Shown here: in pieces, positions 6,586 through 8,780 of the stretch
Layout: each line of letters begins with the position of its first letter
Position numbering within the stretch: the stretch's first letter is position 1
Source: Opitutaceae bacterium
GTDB lineage: Bacteria > Verrucomicrobiota > Verrucomicrobiia > Opitutales > Opitutaceae
Reading direction: 5' to 3'
Assembly (NCBI GenBank): GCA_003168315.1
Contig: PMSP01000261.1
Coordinates: 1-8,780, forward strand
DNA length: 8,780 nucleotides
Translations under genes and position numbers: made by a program
The notes under the pieces: generated by a model
What the model saw: only the letters and a program-made list of their open reading frames with translations
The model's database searches: none
Told to the model about the DNA's origin: nothing

Positions 6586-7560
6586 CTACTTCGACTGAAA
6601 TAGCTCGGCGATCACGTCCTCGAGCGGGACGTCCTCAATCGTGATGTCGGCGACCGGGCCCGTGGCGAGGACCTCCTGGGCCACGGCGACGATATCGTCG
6701 CTTGAGACGCGCAGGGTGAAGGTGCCGTCGTCCGACCGGGTGGTCTCGCCGTACCGCGAGCGCCAGGTCTCGCTGAAGGTCGCGTCCTTCGGCACGAAGC
6801 GCACGATCTTCTTCCTGCTGTCGGACCCGGACTCGAGCATGTCCAGGGCGCCGTCGTAAATCTTCTTTCCCTTGTGGATCACGATCACCCGCTCGCAGAG
6901 CTCCTTGATGTCGGCCATGTAGTGGCTGGTGAGGATGATCGTCACCCGGTGGCGGCGGTTGTAGTCGCGCAGGAAGAGCCGGACCGCTCGCTGGGAGACG
7001 ACGTCGAGCCCGATCGTCGGCTCGTCGAGGAAAAGGACCTTGGGGCGGTGGATGAGCGCCGCGATCAGCTCCATCTTCATCCGCTCGCCCAGCGAGAGTT
7101 CGCGGACCATGACGTTCAGCTTGTCGCGGATGCCGAGGAGCTCCACCAGCTCGTCCAGCGTCCTGCGGTAGTCGGCCTCCTGCAGCCCGTAGATCGCCTT
7201 CAGGAGGGTGAAGGATTCTATCGCGGGCAGGTCCCACCAGAGCTGGTTCTTCTGCCCGAGGACGAGCGCGAATATCCGCCGGTAGGCGTTCTCACGCTTG
7301 GTCGGGTCGTAGCCGGCCACGCGCGCCGTGCCTGAAGTCGGGAAGATGAGGCCCGAGAGCATCTTCAGAGTGGTCGTCTTTCCCGCGCCGTTCGGCCCCA
7401 GGAAGCCGACAAACTCCCCCTCCGCGATCGAGAATGAGATGTCCTTCGCCGCGGCTGTCTCGTCGTAGGTCCGGTTGAACAGCCCCTTCACCCCGCCCCA
7501 GAACCCGGGCTGCTTCTTGTAGGTGCGGAAGATCCGCGTGAGGTTCTGGACTTCGATCAC
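6586..7560 (-). CDS. ABC-2 type transporter ATP-binding protein
   Basis: This 324-residue ATPase would power a membrane permease, most likely for export. Walker A GPNGAGKT is at 55-62, the Q-loop Gln at 103, the signature LSLGER at 155-160, Walker B VLFLDE at 175-180 and the switch His at 213 (TSHYM). The long N-terminal loop with GFWGGVKGLFNR (19-30), the LSLGERMKME signature and the extended C-terminal domain (about 240-324) fit the uncharacterised ABC-2 ATPase group often listed as COG4586. That group is normally encoded with two permease genes. None is adjacent here: upstream is surE and downstream a P450. The GTG at 7558-7560 is the start, giving the typical MIEVQNL opening, 27 nt after the surE stop. 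All ATPase motifs are intact. Substrate and permease partners are unknown. Confidence 0.95.
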   Translation of the reverse strand: MIEVQNLTRIFRTYKKQPGFWGGVKGLFNRTYDETAAAKDISFSIAEGEFVGFLGPNGAGKTTTLKMLSGLIFPTSGTARVAGYDPTKRENAYRRIFALVLGQKNQLWWDLPAIESFTLLKAIYGLQEADYRRTLDELVELLGIRDKLNVMVRELSLGERMKMELIAALIHRPKVLFLDEPTIGLDVVSQRAVRLFLRDYNRRHRVTIILTSHYMADIKELCERVIVIHKGKKIYDGALDMLESGSDSRKKIVRFVPKDATFSETWRSRYGETTRSDDGTFTLRVSSDDIVAVAQEVLATGPVADITIEDVPLEDVIAELFQSK

Positions 7561-7561
7561 G

Positions 7562-7566
7562 TTCCT
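7562..7566 (-). promoter_or_regulatory. Possible Shine-Dalgarno site of the ABC ATPase gene
   Basis: AGGAA lies immediately before the GTG start at 7560, separated by one base. The spacing is tight for a Shine-Dalgarno site, but it is the closest match in front of any gene in the window; the other starts show none or only a misplaced fragment. Confidence 0.3.
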
Positions 7567-7587
7567 GAAGGAAGCACAATTTTCCCG

Positions 7588-8364
7588 TCAGATCGAACCC
7601 AGCTTCGAGAAATCGAGGACCGTGTGGCTGATGAATCCCGCCTCAAGGGCGGCCTGGTCGGTGAGGGCGCCCCCGTGCGGAGTCTCCTCGCCGATCCTGA
7701 ACACGAGCCGGTGGGTTCCGTCCTCGGCCTGCGGGCTGAAGAGCCCCGGAAGCATGACCCGGGCCGGGATCGTGCGGCGCATCTCCGCGCCCTCGGCGCA
7801 GGGGTGCGGAAAGTTCAGGTTGTGGACGATGAAGCTCCTGCCGGGCGTCCCGGCGGCCAGGGCGGGGGCGATCCGCGCCGCGTGGGCGGCCGTGGCCCTG
7901 AGGACGGAGAGGAGAGCCGGGTCGGGCCTGCCGCCCTTCTCCTTCAGGTCGTCATACACGGGGATGGGGAGGCTCTGGGAGAGCGCGACCCCGGGCAGCC
8001 CGTGAAGGGCCCCCTCGCAGGCTCCCGCAACCGTCCCGCTCCCCAGTATGAACGCGAGGCTGGCGTTCAGCCCGACGTTTATCCCGCTTAAGACGGCGTC
8101 CGGCTCCCTCGGGAGGAGGTGGGCGAGCCCAATGTTGACGCTGTCGCACGGCGTCCCGTCGACGACCCAGGTCGGGCATCCCAGGCCGCAGTCGGACCTT
8201 GAGGAGTGCACGGCGCGGTGGCGCGACTTGGACGCGCCCGTCCAGCTCTGCTCGACCCTCGGGGCGACGACAAAGACCTCGTGGTCCGCGGCGATCAGCG
8301 CGCGGACCAGCTCATGGAGAAAGACGGACTCGATGCCGTCATCGTTCGTTACGAGGAGCCTCAC
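7588..8364 (-). CDS. surE: SurE 5'/3'-nucleotidase (survival protein)
   Basis: SurE is a divalent-metal phosphatase that removes phosphate from nucleoside mono- and polyphosphates, linked to stationary-phase survival. The 258 residues match the family length. The opening MRLLVTNDDG carries the metal-binding pair Asp8-Asp9, APRVEQS gives Ser40, DGTP lies at 69-72, SGIN gives Asn96, and SGTV at 109-112 is followed by EGALHGLP. HNLNFP at 181-186 matches the family's NVNFP element. The Tyr common before SGTV is Gly here, a minor departure. The start is GTG at 8362-8364, directly abutting the PNPase stop codon with no gap and no Shine-Dalgarno site, so translation is probably coupled to pnp. Pairing with PNPase is reasonable because RNA decay releases nucleotides that SurE can dephosphorylate, but that link is inference. 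Confidence 0.95.
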   Translation of the reverse strand: MRLLVTNDDGIESVFLHELVRALIAADHEVFVVAPRVEQSWTGASKSRHRAVHSSRSDCGLGCPTWVVDGTPCDSVNIGLAHLLPREPDAVLSGINVGLNASLAFILGSGTVAGACEGALHGLPGVALSQSLPIPVYDDLKEKGGRPDPALLSVLRATAAHAARIAPALAAGTPGRSFIVHNLNFPHPCAEGAEMRRTIPARVMLPGLFSPQAEDGTHRLVFRIGEETPHGGALTDQAALEAGFISHTVLDFSKLGSI

Positions 8365-8780
8365 TCAGGACTGGACATGCTCGGCGGGGGCGCCCTCGCC
8401 CTGCTTCTGAGCCTCCATGTCCTTCATGGCCGCCTTGCGGGAAAGGCGGACCTTCCCGGAGCGCTCGTCGACGCCGACGCACTTGACCCAGATCATCTCG
8501 CCCATCTTGACGACGTCCTCGGTGCGGCGCACCCGGAAGTCGGCCAGCTCGGAGATGTGCACGAGCCCCTCCTTGCCGGGGGTGCACTCTACGAAGCAGC
8601 CGAAGTCCTTGATGCCGGTGACGCGGCCATTGTAGAGCTTGCCGACCTCGATCGGCGCCCCGCCGCCGCCGCCGCCGCCCCCGGCACCGCCGCCGCAGAG
8701 CCCGTCGATCTCCTTGATGGCGCGGGCCATGGCCTCGCCGTTGTTCGAGTAGATGAAGACCTTGCCGGAGTCGTCCTCGG
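8365..8780 (-). CDS. pnp: Polynucleotide phosphorylase, C-terminal KH/S1 part
   Basis: Only the last 137 residues are in the window; the 5' end lies beyond base 8780. PNPase degrades RNA 3' to 5' by phosphorolysis. The visible part opens with EDDSGKVFIYSNNGEA, which matches the end of the PNPase KH domain, then AIKEIDGL. A linker follows, and then an S1 RNA-binding domain with GKLYNGRVTGIKDFGCFVE, PGKEGLVHISEL and VRLSRKA. The KH-S1 linker is unusual: a run of three Gly, Ala, eight Gly, Ala replaces the short acidic linker common in this family. After S1 there is a short tail rich in Gln, Glu and Ala. The TGA at 8365-8367 directly precedes the surE start. S1 alone occurs in other RNA proteins, but the KH remnant just ahead of it makes PNPase the best call. 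Confidence 0.9.
   Translation of the reverse strand, partial: EDDSGKVFIYSNNGEAMARAIKEIDGLCGGGAGGGGGGGGAPIEVGKLYNGRVTGIKDFGCFVECTPGKEGLVHISELADFRVRRTEDVVKMGEMIWVKCVGVDERSGKVRLSRKAAMKDMEAQKQGEGAPAEHVQS
8659..8694 (-). repeat. GCC microsatellite encoding the polyglycine linker of PNPase
   Basis: The plus strand holds six perfect GCC units at 8662-8679, flanked by near-repeats. Read on the minus strand they encode Gly8-Ala-Gly3 between the KH and S1 domains. Whole-unit slippage would change linker length without breaking the frame. Confidence 0.8.

Noticed and set aside
4888..6603. A 571-codon open frame on the plus strand running opposite the P450 gene
   Set aside because: High-GC DNA opposite a real gene has few stops. 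The translation shows no fold or motif and is Arg/Pro/Gly-rich, while the minus strand encodes a textbook P450.
7115..7130. LSLGE in place of LSGGQ in the ABC ATPase as a sign of inactivity
   Set aside because: This variant is normal for the ABC-2 ATPase group the protein resembles, and all other ATPase motifs are intact.

Overview
The window is GC-rich bacterial DNA, about two thirds G+C, with almost no spare sequence. Eight protein genes are visible: four read rightward (1-5195) and four leftward (5146-8780). The two groups converge and overlap by 50 bp at their 3' ends. No RNA gene, insertion sequence or CRISPR array was seen. Shine-Dalgarno sites are mostly missing and most genes are joined by overlaps or stop-start junctions. 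The multi-pass membrane kinase, the PNPase and SurE indicate a bacterium, probably Gram-negative. A Verrucomicrobiota or similar lineage is a weak guess from gene style only; no marker in the window settles it.

Left half, plus strand: (1) the 3' end of a ketosynthase-fold gene that has lost both catalytic histidines, resembling the chain-length-factor type; (2) a complete membrane sensor histidine kinase with about nine predicted membrane helices, a GAF-like region and an intact HisKA/HATPase core; (3) a second, soluble kinase-like protein with receiver-like, GAF, PAS-like and HisKA-like regions but a decayed ATPase region; (4) an ANT(6)-type nucleotidyltransferase-fold protein. The junctions overlap by 4, 22 and 4 nt, so this is one tightly coupled operon. 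No ordinary response regulator is encoded here, so the output of the kinase pair is unknown.

Right half, minus strand, in transcription order: the C-terminal KH/S1 end of polynucleotide phosphorylase (pnp), surE starting directly after the pnp stop, an ABC-2 type transporter ATPase 27 nt further on, and, after a 90-nt gap, a cytochrome P450 with an atypical oxygen-activation motif. The ATPase has no permease gene beside it in this window.

The points most worth following are the four-gene operon (degenerate ketosynthase, kinase, pseudokinase, nucleotidyltransferase), the abrupt codon-usage switch at 2282 within the kinase gene, the P450 lacking the usual I-helix acid, and the nested inverted repeats in the shared 3' ends.
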